DNA of 64,000 bases from Tubulanus polymorphus. Lineage: Eukaryota; Nemertea; Palaeonemertea; Tubulaniformes; Tubulanidae. Where the stretch lies: NCBI RefSeq assembly GCF_964204645.1, contig NC_134028.1, forward strand, positions 14,807,263 through 14,871,262. Reading direction: 5' to 3'. Below the pieces are notes generated by a model. The model ran no database searches. It saw only the letters and a program-made list of their open reading frames with translations, and was not told where the DNA came from. Of this stretch, positions 1-11,500 are shown piece after piece. The position numbers and the translations under genes were made by a program. Within the stretch, counting starts at the first letter, position 1. Each line of letters opens with the position of its first letter.

Positions 1-513
1 AATATACAAGACTATCGTCCTCCAGGCCTAATTAGCAGCGGTTAACTCAAAGGTACCATGCATGCAGCAGTTGCTTGTTCATATTCGAAAATAATGTATC
101 AAATAAACTTAAATGACTACCTTATTGACTTTGAAAATGTCTTCTATATGTTAAATTCTGATGATTTTGCGGCATATCGAGAATTACTTCAATTGATTTA
201 AATTTAATTTATTGAGCGGTTCCGATACTTAGATAGACTGGTCGCCTGTCCAATTCAATTCAATATAATAAAATATGTGACACAGATCTGGATCTTAAAA
301 GGTTTACAAGGTATATTCGTTATGCGCCAAGTGGGAATATCGTGCCAAGTAAGAATTATCGGCGGAAGTGCATGCCAGAGTAAGAATCAAAATGCAAACA
401 ACATCCTATACTGAAACGTTGGCAATAGTAGGAGGCGCCACGGATACTTGCGCCAAGTTGGAATAACTTTTTCGACAAGTTTCGACTCAGCGATTTAACA
501 GTTTTTTTTTCAG
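1..513. other. 5' flank or upstream intron of the USP-integrase gene
   Basis: No gene is supported here. The stretch ends in a T-rich tract and CAG (about 501-513) that looks like a 3' splice site, so exon 1 as annotated may be an internal exon with a further 5' exon outside the window. No promoter motif was identified. Confidence 0.4.
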
Positions 514-528
514 TTTTCAACATACAAT

Positions 529-3500
529 ATGATGTTCTTAGGTTCTACTGCTTGGGCATTTTCTAAGAGGCCTTCAAAATACACTCGTGGTCTTGCTAAT
601 TATGGGCAGTCTTGTTATATGAACAGCGTTATTCAATCGGTTAAGTGTGTAGCAGAACATTTCAAACTGTTCTCTAAAAAGTCCGCAGAAAGCCAGAATT
701 CAATGGAGCTTTTCAATAGATGTCGTAAGTATATATAAACAGTCAGGAACACTTTCCAAAAACGGCTTATTCTGCCAATTTCGGCGTTTTCCGCCAATTA
801 CGGCAGAATCAGCCGTTTATGGATCACTCAGTTTTGAAACTTTCACAGTCGTTTATGGCTTAATCAGCCAGTTTCAGCTCACTAAGTTTCGAGTTTTGCT
901 TTAAAGTTTTTTGCGCACTTCCGGTTCAATTAGCGCATGTTGCCGATGACGTCATAATCTCGAGCAGACGATAAGCTTTCATATGACGCTAGGATGGAAA
1001 TTTTTGAGCTAGGTAAAGTGGTCAAATTTACGTTTTTCTAAATGATTACGTCATATGAAGCCCAAAAACTCCGGGAAAACTCTCAAAACTACTACAGCAT
1101 GAAACAAGTTTATTAATCATGATTTTTGTTAAAAATAAATTTGGGAACTAGTTTTAAAAACTATTATAAAGTTTTCAAGTAAACGTTGCCATGGGTACAC
1201 ATAAAAACATTCGCCATTTCTGGCGTATTCCGCCGTTTTTGGCGTAGTTAGTTTTATAATCATAAACTATTAAGCCATTATTGGCAGTCCCCTTGTTATA
1301 TATGAGGATTCCCCCACCCACTTAGACGTTTCCCCTAGTGTCTACGCGGTACTTTTTTCGGAATAAAATAATTAATTTGCTGAGGTGAACGGATGTGTAA
1401 ATATTATATGTTAAAAATAAAAATAAAATTAGTATTATTATAATTATCATTCTCATAAGACAAATCAATCATGGATGTATAAACTAGTGTATCAAAAATC
1501 TAGTTTTAAGTTTTGCCCACGGTCTTATCTTGCCTAATAAAGCATAGAATGGTTGAGGGATATATTGGACTGCATATGATGTTGGTTAATTGAAGGTAAT
1601 TAACATCTTCGATGCCTCCAAGCTAATTGATGGATTCTTGTGATGGATAATGATTGAATGAATTGGTGGCCGATGACGTTACAACTCAAAATCGATACAG
1701 CTGTATCTAGACTCATTTCAAAATACAACAAACATTTTCGAAACAATTTGGGATACATGTATGTATATATTTATTTCATAGAATACAGGTATACAGAAAG
1801 AACAGAATTCAAATACATTTGCCATCGGAAACCCATACATTTATATTTAATTCTTTCTTGAAGCCTGGAACGGATCAATGAGATTAATTTTTCGGCGCAA
1901 ATATACAAATGTATGCCAGCAGAAAAGCGATGATGTCATAATAGGGACTCCCATCGAACTAAGCATTATAAATAGCACCTGTAAAACTATCTAAGCTAAA
2001 AACGCCGTTCCTGGCGATGTAGTTTTAAAAACTGTAACAGCTGAAAACGGCGGAAATGGCGTTTTTTAAGAACAAGCCAAAAATGGCAGAAAACGCCGAT
2101 TTCGGCTAAATTGGCAGAAGCAGTTTAAAACTGAGTAATCCATAAATGGCTGATTCTGCCGTTATTGGCGGAAAACGCCGAAATTGGCAGAATAAGCCGT
2201 TTTTGGAAAGTGTTCCTGACTGATAAAGCCCATTTTGAAGGCTTTAAAGAATGGAAGTGGATATTTTGCCAATAATGCAGCATTATTTTAGTAAACCAAG
2301 TGGCTATTCGTACAGACACGTACGAATAATTCCGTAGGCTATTCGTACGCGCCCGTATGAATAATTCCGTAGGCTATTCGTACGCACCCGTACGGATTAC
2401 TGTGGAATTATTCGTACGGTCAGGCTAGTCAAAACATTCGGCTGACTGTCAGTGAGCTCAGTGGTCTAGTGGTATGATGCTGTGCTGTTTATTTACTGGC
2501 CCAGGTTCGAGTCTCGCTTGATCCACTCTATTGTTCTCTAACTATATTCTCCACACTTTCCTTGAATGGCGGGCGTTTATCGGCCAATCAGCGACAGTTA
2601 TTAGCGTACAGATCCTTCACCCAGCACTGGCAGTAGTTGTCTCCACCAGTGATCTCCGTCGCTCTACGATCCTAGTGTAACCAATCCTGTGGTACATCAG
2701 ACACTAAGATTCTTGGTGAAACAGATCCTAGTTCCGTATGAATAGCCTCCAGAGTAATCCGTACGGGTCCGTACGAGTAGCCACAGCGATATGCTATTTT
2801 GCCAATGCCCAATGGCTATGAAATGTAACAATAAAATCGCGCCGGTTAGGGCAAAATATTGGCTGCGTTTCTTATTATTAGACTATGTCATTTTTCCAAT
2901 GACTTGTTTTGATTGCCTAATTGATGCTGCGCAAATGCAAAACTTTGAAAATTCAAGAAAATTTGAACAGATTTAGAGAAAATAGAGCGGGATTCGAACC
3001 CGGACCAGTGTATATATCCTCTAAATATAAATATAAAATACGTTCTTGCAATCTGGCTGTAAGTTTTCAATTCATATAGCATTCAACGTATCGTATCTCA
3101 ACCCTACCCTAACCCTTTCATCTCTCTAAGTGTAAAACGGACCCTTAAACTAACCCTAACTCCCTGGGCCCGGTTTTACATACAGGGATTAAGCCTCTAA
3201 TTTGGGTTAGTTGCCCAATTCGAATAAAAATTTTTAGGTTAATTTTCGATGCCCATTTCAAAAATGCAAATTAAGATATTTATCATATATCACCTACACA
3301 TTTTTAGATTTAGGGCCTATTGAAAATCTCATTGGAGAAAGAATTGCAAAGAAAATACGGAACGATCAATTATACAATTTCATTGTACAACCAAAAAATC
3401 CTACGATATTTATGAATGAAACCTTGTTCATGTTATAGGACTAATGCATTATGGGCAACTAATTCAGAATTATCTGAGATAATTTGAATTGGTTAATTTT

Positions 3501-6500
3501 TCGCTAATTTGTGTTAGTGAAACAGATTTAATCATCAAATGATCTATGCCTAATTCGAAGAATTTTTTATTATCACCTTCGAATTCGAAGTTAACTGGCG
3601 TTCGTGAAACGACCACCGGTATTCAGACTAACTATAGATACCATATAGCCTATGCTATTATGATATATCTAACTGAAATATTTATCATCATCTATATATA
3701 TTATTTTAAGTATCGCTACTTTTCAGCTGCACCAAAATATACGGCCCCGTGACTTGACTTGGATGTCATTTGGGGCAGAGCCCTGTGAATATCAATGCCT
3801 GAGGAATAGCCTAATGCATATCGGTACAATTTTAGTCAAGTTACCTAGGCATATTTTTACCACAATTGCAAAATTGTCACCACTTTGCAAAATTGTAGCT
3901 CATGATGAGTTCTATGATTGGATATATAGGCCTAATCATCATCAAATTTCGGTGAGGAGCCATAATTTGACTTTATGCTTAGCCCATATAAAGGATGGGT
4001 ACCGGTATATATGTTATCCTATGTGTATGACAACCTCCCTCTCCTGACTTGACGCGATGGAACTGAGCGCAGGAATACCAGCCAATTAGAGACCGAATGA
4101 TCATAGTACAAATTTTGATTGCTACATTAGTGTCATTTGTATCATGTCACAAATATTTACCGGTAATTTCAAGTAGTTTCAAACGCAAACCAAACGTCCA
4201 GCATTGCAGTTGACTGGACTAAAGATCTAGAAACGAAATTGGTAGAATTACGTAGTGAGCGGCCATCTTTATATGATGTCGCTTACACATTGTATTCAAA
4301 ACAGAATCAGAAAGATAAAAGTCTTAACGAAACTGCTTTTCAACTGGAAATATATTTCGCAATTCAAAATAATTTAAATCTATCCTCAAAATGCTCATGA
4401 CCATGTGATCCAGTGCAGTTGCCAGTAATCGGAACCGGACAAAAGCAGGGAAGCAACTGGGAGGATCTCATATCCCGCTAATCAGCCTCAAGCCAGCCTT
4501 AAGGGTGGGATGATAGTTAATTTGTCTAATCGTCTCACAGCCAAGCATTCCTATTGTTCATAGAATTGACACATAACATCTTTGATTTAGAGGTAAAGCA
4601 GGATAATTTCACCCAGACACTGGAGGATCTGTGTCTAGTTCTGCGAAGTACATCAGCAAATATTAGTCATGTAGTGAATCCTAGTGCCATGAAATGTCTT
4701 TTGCCTAGTAAGTATTTACTTTGATCAAAATTTCTCATTATACTGCAATTTTTAGTCATTTGAAATAAAATATCTCTAATTCATGAACTAGATTAGTTGT
4801 GTAATTTGAGAATTAAAGTGTTTTTGACCTAATGTTTATATTTCAATTTCCTTTTCCTGACAGAATAATGGCAAAATGGTTGGTATATTATATAATCTTC
4901 CTATTTGTTTTTCATCAATTTTCTTTGCTTCACATTGTCTATGTAAATACTCTACACATATAGGCTTCATCTCAGGGTATTAAGTATTAAGTAATCCACA
5001 TGATTATGTCTCATTACAATGCAAATGCTTTTTAACCCACTTGGGACTTAAATCCTAGCGGGCCTAATTTGTTCACTTTTCATTCATTGTTTGTAGACAG
5101 GCCCCAGTAATTTGTGGAAAATTGAACTGTAATTGATGCTTCAATGGTTTGTTTTGATATTAGGTTAATAGCTACTTTAGATGCATCTGGAGCCAAAAAC
5201 TGGCCTGATCAAATTCCAGATGGCTGGCTGGGAAATCTTGAATATGCTTCAATGAAGTTCCTTGATATTTTGACAAAAAAAGGTCACTTGTGCCCTGAAT
5301 TCTGAGACCTGTAGCTTCCTAATGGTAGTGATTATGGTTTGCCATTATAATGTGTTGAAATTCGTGCTGGGTGAGTTTCAAGGTACATAATTCGTTTCTG
5401 AGTATGATCACCAGGCGAATAACGGAATAATGTGGTATTTGATTATTTTCAGATTGTCAAGCATTTCGCCAGTAGGCGTGGTGTCCTAGTTGTGTGGTTG
5501 CACCAAAAGTCTTTTTTCACCTTATTGCAGCGATTTAGGAAAACATTTTATGTGCCTATCTCAGGAAAAGTGATCAGATGGGCTTATACTAGGAATAGCC
5601 TGTATCAAACACTTTTGATATGATATTTAATTATAGTATGATTTCTTGCCAAACCAATGACAGTCACATAGGCGTTATTTTCTTGGAAATTCCATAGGTA
5701 TCCCCTAATTTTGAGTAGGGTCTTAAATGACTAGAGCCTCATTGCCACTTGCTTCTGTATCTGAAGACTTTGAGGTGACCACAATGACCAGTGCAAATTG
5801 AATATTTCACTCCTATTTCATCTGTTTTCTGTTTTATATATGTTGCCTCGCTTCATGACTTTTATGCTATTCATGTATGTTATACACTACTATGATCAAA
5901 ATATGTAGGTGATGTCTCGAGGAATGAGACACTTGCCTATCTGTTCTATAATGAAGAGCTGGATGGTTTGGTGTTCATACACAACCGTGGTGAACTGGAA
6001 AAAATGTGGTTTTGCTTCTTTCTCACTTCTTTCTTCAACTTTCCTTTACTGAACCAAACTGATTTTCACCCCATTTTATCTTAGATATAGGGCTCTACTC
6101 AAGACGTCAGTGTGATGCCCATGAGTTCTTCATTCGTTGGATGAGTAGAATTGAAGATGAAAATTCAAGGTAAACAAAATGAATGAAGCAACGAGCGAAT
6201 GAACGAATGCAATTATGTTTATAGTTATCAAAAAATTGAGGCTAGATAGATGATGAATATAATGTGTGTTTATTTTTTCAGTTCTGATTTTAAACAGATT
6301 GTTAAGTTTTTCCATGGTTCTCTTCAAACAAAAGGTATTTTAAGTAGCAAAGCTTTTCAAGCAATGATTCATTCATTTTTACTACACTTAATTTTCACAT
6401 CAGTAAGCCCTGTTTGAATATTTTATGACTTTCTCTTTCAGTCATCTGTAGATCCTGTTCTACTGAATCAACACAAACTGATGGATTCACAAACCTCAGT

Positions 6501-7760
6501 CTATCACTTGGGGTGTGTAGCTGTGTTTTTGGTCCCTTAAACCGCTGAATATTTCTATATGTTTCCTATAAATAGTTCCTATATGACATTAGAGATTTTC
6601 TTTGTATTTCAGAAGGATAAAGGAAAAGGAGTCACAACCCTTGTCTCGTTACTTAATTCATATTTTTGTAGTGAGGAACTGGATGACTATGAGTGTTCCC
6701 AGTGAGTTTGTTATGTTTATTTCATGTAGTGATCATAAGTACTGATTCCATATTTATAGGTATTATCTTTTAGCTATGATTTCATTTCCATCGTTTTTCA
6801 TTGAAGTTGCAAATTAAAGGTTGCAAGGAAATCTACTAAACCTTTGAAGGCTCCTGAATGTTTAGCTATTCAAATTAACAGGTAAATACTTAATCTGTCA
6901 ATTTGCTTAAACTGCTTTTGTGTAACTGAAAACACATTTTTTGAGGCACCCTGTAGAATGGTATTTTACGCATGGCATACGGTATGAACAGTATCTCTAG
7001 AATTAATTGGTGGAGTTATAACTAATAGACTGTCTTGTCCTTTTAAGATTCAGTAAGACATTGGAAAAAAGAAATGATTTTGTGAGATTTGATGAAGTTC
7101 TTAGCTTCCACAACGAGGTATGCTCATTTACTGAAGATATTCTAGTTTTTTAGGAATACTGCACATAAATAACACTGTCACATATTTTTCAGAATTTTAA
7201 ACTTTGCAGTGTTGCGGTTCATCAAGGCTCTTCTTTGGAAGGAGGACATTATATATCTTTTGTTTGCGATATTGATGGTAAATGGTTTGAAACAAATGAC
7301 AGTAAGGTACTGTAAATCCATTGATCATTTGCAACCAGGAATATTTTATCATTTATTGATTATTCATCAGACACCTGGCAGCTATGTCTTGAACATGAGT
7401 CAGATAACTAAGGCGAATCACCATTCTGACGCAGCACCTAATTCTTTAATCTGGTTCATGCCCATTCTGTCACATTATATAACAAAAACCAATGCAAAAT
7501 GTGCAATTACAGGCAAAAGTGACTCAAAAGTTTTATTATCATAAAATAATCGCTGCGGACAAACCCTTTGGAACCACAGGAGCTCTATATGAAAAACAAG
7601 CATACATCCTGTATATTTTTGTCATAATATCAAATGAGGACAGAGAAGTTAGTTCCGTTCATTTGCACAATATAACGTAACTTAATCTTTATTTTAGGTA
7701 TTGAGAGCCAATAAGGATTGGGTCCTATCCCAGAATGCTTACATGCTATTTTATATAAAA
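529..7760 (+). CDS. Ubiquitin-specific protease (USP, peptidase C19) catalytic domain, 11 exons
   Basis: Exons read as 529-724, 4591-4707, 6085-6169, 6282-6334, 6442-6512, 6613-6701, 6807-6881, 7048-7117, 7193-7306 and 7698-7760, with a possible 5' extension to 514; all have AG/GT borders and matching phases. They encode the USP hallmarks in order: Cys box GLANYGQSCYMNS (catalytic Cys), the QCDAHEF box, two C-x2-C-type zinc positions (CRSC, CSQ-HC), the L-x-IQINRFSK strand, and the His box GGHYISFV followed by W-x5-ND. The product would cleave ubiquitin or a ubiquitin-like modifier. No stop or frameshift is seen in this half. Exons continue in frame into the integrase half downstream, so the two are annotated as parts of one gene. 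The ATG at 529 is the first in the exon, but an upstream exon is possible. Confidence 0.85.
740..2222. mobile_element. 1.48-kb DNA transposon (non-autonomous) in USP intron 1
   Basis: The ends 740-842 and 2122-2222 are inverted copies of about 100 bp, beginning CAGTCAGGAACACTTTCCAA. The element is flanked by a 5-bp direct repeat ATAAA (735-739 and 2223-2227), a target-site duplication. The interior holds more inverted GGCGTTTT/AACGCC-rich segments (about 1200-1270 and 1995-2080) but no transposase reading frame. The family was not identified. Confidence 0.75.
2300..2784. repeat. Inverted-repeat element containing a tRNA-like pol III promoter
   Basis: The left end GTGGCTATTCGTACAGACAC and the right end (reverse complement GTGGCTACTCGTACGGACC) match, and the left arm holds direct repeats of a GGCTATTCGTACG motif at 2300-2420. 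Inside lies an A-box-like TCTAGTGGTATG (about 2464-2475) and a B box GGTTCGAGTC (2514-2523), 40 bp apart as in tRNA genes. The T stem pairs poorly, so this is a tRNA-derived sequence and not a functional tRNA gene. Confidence 0.5.
2980..3070 (-). repeat. tRNA-derived (SINE-like) fragment
   Basis: On the minus strand a strong T arm (GGGTTCGAATCCC, near 2988-3000) matches the B box of tRNA genes. The upstream part has no good A box or cloverleaf. It is most simply a tRNA-derived SINE remnant in intron 1. Degenerate CCCTAA-like words follow at about 3100-3160. Confidence 0.4.
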
Positions 7761-7812
7761 GTACCAGTATGTGTTCTTTCTTATTTTGTCATATAATATT
7801 CAACTTTATGTA

Positions 7813-8032
7813 GTTAACCCTTAACTTGCTGCAGGCTACTGAGTCGACACACTGGGCCTCTTAAGACATGGCAAGTGCCTATACTCGTGAATCCGAACCC
7901 GGAAGTGATTTCACTTTTCGCGCTGGGCCCCCCAAAAATGACCCCACCCAGTGTACCCCCTCTTTCAAAAATCGGAAGTTTAATTTCATCAACATGCAAA
8001 TGATCTTGCTGCCAGAAGGTTAAGGGTTAAAC
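7813..8032. mobile_element. Short MITE-like element
   Basis: About 220 bp bounded by inverted ends GTTAACCCTTAAC and its imperfect complement GGTTAAGGGTTAAAC, with a second inverted TTGCTGC/GCAGCAA-type pair just inside. GC content is higher than in the flanking intron. It lies between the last USP exon and the triplicated exon. No coding capacity. Confidence 0.4.
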
Positions 8033-8068
8033 TCGCCAGTAATGCACGATACAACGGTAATTAGGATT

Positions 8069-8502
8069 TAGGATGCAATATATATTTTTAATGAGTCTAA
8101 ATATTATTTTTCAGACAAGGACAACGGCAGATAATTCACACCAACCCGATCCTCAGGTATGTGAAACATTTTACACGTTGATTTTTCTAAAAATGTGTCA
8201 TAACTTGGAATTTAGGATGCAATATATATTTGTAATGAGTCTAAATATTATTTTTCAGACAAGGACTACAGCAGATAATTCACACCAACCCGATCTTGAG
8301 GTATGCGAAACATTTTACACGTTGATTTTTCTAAAAATGTGTCATAACTTGGAATTTAGGATGCAATATATATTTGTAATGAGTCTAAATATTATTTTTC
8401 AGACAAGGACTACAGCAGATAATTCACACCAACCCGATCCTCAGGTATGTGAAACATTTTACACGTCGCCCAGCCGCCCCTGTATGTGTTTATGAGTTGT
8501 AG
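8069..8502 (+). repeat. Three tandem copies of a 144-bp unit, each with one 42-bp exon
   Basis: Units are 144 bp apart. Each contains a polypyrimidine tract, TTTTTCAG, a 42-bp exon (8115-8156, 8259-8300, 8403-8444) and a GTATG donor. The exons encode TRTTADNSHQPDPQ or the variant ending PDLE. Length and phase (0-0) let any number be spliced in without shifting the frame. The second and third copies share substitutions not found in the first. Confidence 0.8.
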
Positions 8503-11500
8503 GTTTAGATGTTGTATTTCGGGTGTCGGAAAATGGTCGGTTTCATGTGGAGATCAGTGTGACTTGTTTGAATCTTGAATCTTGCAATGGAGTCTGATCA
8601 TTTTCACACCTTTAGATTATTGTATCGCTATGAAATTGTATGTGATGGCTAAGGATTAGAATGTTATTACCGGGTACGTATATTTCTAATTATTCCATCC
8701 ATCTGGGGCCCAGTTTCACAAAAAGGATTAAAGCCAAAATCGATCAAAAAAAGATAAACTGAATTAATGAAGAAATTAAATCAATTTAAGAGTTAAAACT
8801 TTTTGTGGAACTTGGCGGCCCATTTTACTCTACTTTATTAGTGCGAGGATGTAGTGTATCATGCTAAATTTCAGAAGGCTAGGCCTACTTGTATCCAGTC
8901 ATGTGCAATATGTACATAGGATTATTAAACTAAGATGAATGTATAGTTCTCTACTCATTTATGAATTGTATTCTTTTTTATTCGCATATTTTATTTGTAA
9001 AATTGTAAAATGAACAAGTTAACTATGAAATAATAATCGATATATGTTAAGTTTATAATTCTTCTCGTTTTCACTGTCAGGAGAGGAGGAAGCCAATGCC
9101 TAACGAGAGAAATCCCAGAATAGAATCAGCCCAAAATGAAAAGTTCTATAGCAAAGTGGTATATATTTTGAGCAACATATATGCTAAATACTATTAGCCA
9201 TCATCAGATTATACCGATGTATATAGAATTTTACTCAAGAACTTAACATTTTTGGCTGAATCTATTGTGAGATTTCTCTCATTATTCATATTGTTTATCT
9301 TTCAAGACTAAGTCTCTTTTGATTTGCTTATTTTATGTGTGAGACCATAGTAAGTGAGGGCAAGTCAAAGAGGCTGGTTGCAGTAGTGATGTGCTGGAGG
9401 CATTTGGAATGACACTACACCTCCGAGGACCAGAGAAGTAGGAGCCGGTGTTTGGATGACTGATCTCGTATCGTGTCAAGGACCCTGACTTGATTGAGTA
9501 CCTGGCAGACACTCGTCCTGATTGGTCAAGTGACTTCATTTAGATAATGTAGTCACCTGGGAAAGATTTCGCACTCATCTCGGACACTAGTTTACCCCTT
9601 TTAGACCTTTTATTCCTGGAGTCGGCCATTATTCATTCATCAACCTTCAGAGGATGACATTTTCCCTTTTCACTACCACTCCCCGGGACTGTTTGACGAT
9701 GGCGGACCCTTGTAGATAGCCACGCCCTGACGAAGAAGCCTTTAGATTCTGGCGCATAGGATTTCGTTGATATTTTGGACATGCTACATTGGCTTCACTG
9801 GCACCATAGGGACAATCACTATATGTGCGTACATATAGATATGTCAGTGGCTGATCCAGGGGTTTGCGCAGAGGGCACGTGCACCCCCCTAAAGACATTG
9901 CTCTTTTTTTAGAGTCTGACCTTTTCGTGAGAAAGAAGAAAGAGCATGTGAAAAATCCCTGAAAATGTGTTGGCCTAAGCATTGTTGTCATTTACCGATG
10001 CTTTTATCTGCAGTCCTCTAGTTCATGGAGTTTCATCGATGTTCATTGCTCCATTTGGTTGAATGACTGGACTGGTTCCAGACGTACTCTGATTGCGCAC
10101 CTAGTTTTTAAAGATTATAGCCCTTGATTTTTTTCCTCTTACACTCGCTCGTGTGCATCCATATTGAACTCACTTGTGTGCATCCATATTTGAATGTAGT
10201 TTATAGTTTTGTCAACCCTCTACATTTTATATTTGATAGGCCTCAAACAGTCGCACTAAAGCTTCTGTGTCACGTGATCACATGCCAGATGATGATAAGT
10301 ATGTTTTGAGAAATGACGTTTCCACTGAGACATGCTCATTAGAAAACTAGAATTTCATCCCATGTTAATGATAGATTTTCAGATTCAAATCCTATAGATC
10401 ATTCAGAGAAAGCACATGACTCTGCTAAGAAAGCATCATCTAAGTAAGTCTATCTATGAAACTTATTATATTCTAAAAGGTTTTTCAGGAAAAATTTCAA
10501 CAGGTCTTGATAGTCTTAATGTTTAATAATTGACTGCATTATCGTAGGATACATCTCCTTGCTCGGAATTGTGGTCTTTTGTTCTCTCCCCACCACGGAT
10601 AGTTTGATATTAAATTTAATATTTTCCCTTTATATTGGTACGTATGCATATTTTGTTAACCCAATCAATTGCACATTGGTAGCCCATGATATGGTATGGT
10701 TATGTTGAGTTAGAAGGCGATGGCTTCTGCTATATGTTAACCATGGAATATTATGGTATATATGCTCAATTGATTGGCACTATGGCATTTAAAAGTCAGT
10801 GTCATCTATTGCTGTATTTGTTCATCAGGGGGTGTTGAATATTGAAATTTTGGCTGTCAAATATTTTTCGAAGTTGTCAGTTTAACTAGTTTAACCAAGA
10901 AAACTTTATTGATTAAAAAAAGAGCACAATTGGTACAAAATATTATTCAATGCCCACAAATGCTGGTGGTTAAACCTAAGATTCGCTTTATGGTTTAGTT
11001 TGTTTTAGGATACAAAATTGTTCATTTTATTACGTAAGATACTTGAGACTAAAAGCTGGCCAATTTATTCGCTACAATAAATTTTCATTCATTTTATAAC
11101 AGAATTACAGATGATGTGAAAAGATCTGATGTGAAAAAAAGAGGTAAGCTAAGATAGCATGGGTTATTCAGATACATTCTCACCTTTGTTTTATAAAATA
11201 CCTTTGTTTTATAAAATCAGAAATGATTTCCTGGTGGGAATGAATCTTTTTCCTTACTGCTAGGCCACAAATTAAAATGATTGGTTTCATAAGGCATTAG
11301 GCCTATGTATGAATGTGAATAGAGGTGTTTCATTTTTTAGCCAAAAATAGCTCAGTTATGGATAAAGAATATCTGGATGTTGTCAAACAGTTTCTTGAAA
11401 ACCCAATGCATCCAGATGTTAAGAATTATTTTCCCAACAGCCAAAGCTTAGCCAAATTCCGACATCAGGTAAATGTTCTCGTTGTGAATGCTTGACGTCT

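Noticed and set aside
2460-2530. Functional tRNA gene
   Set aside because: A and B boxes are present but acceptor and T stems do not pair.
3095-3165. Telomere-like CCCTAA words
   Set aside because: Only a few imperfect copies within an intron; no array.
9333-9991. Minus-strand open frames of 68 and 114 codons in a GC-richer patch
   Set aside because: No recognisable protein; they lie in an intron of a plus-strand gene and may be a fragment of an unidentified repeat.
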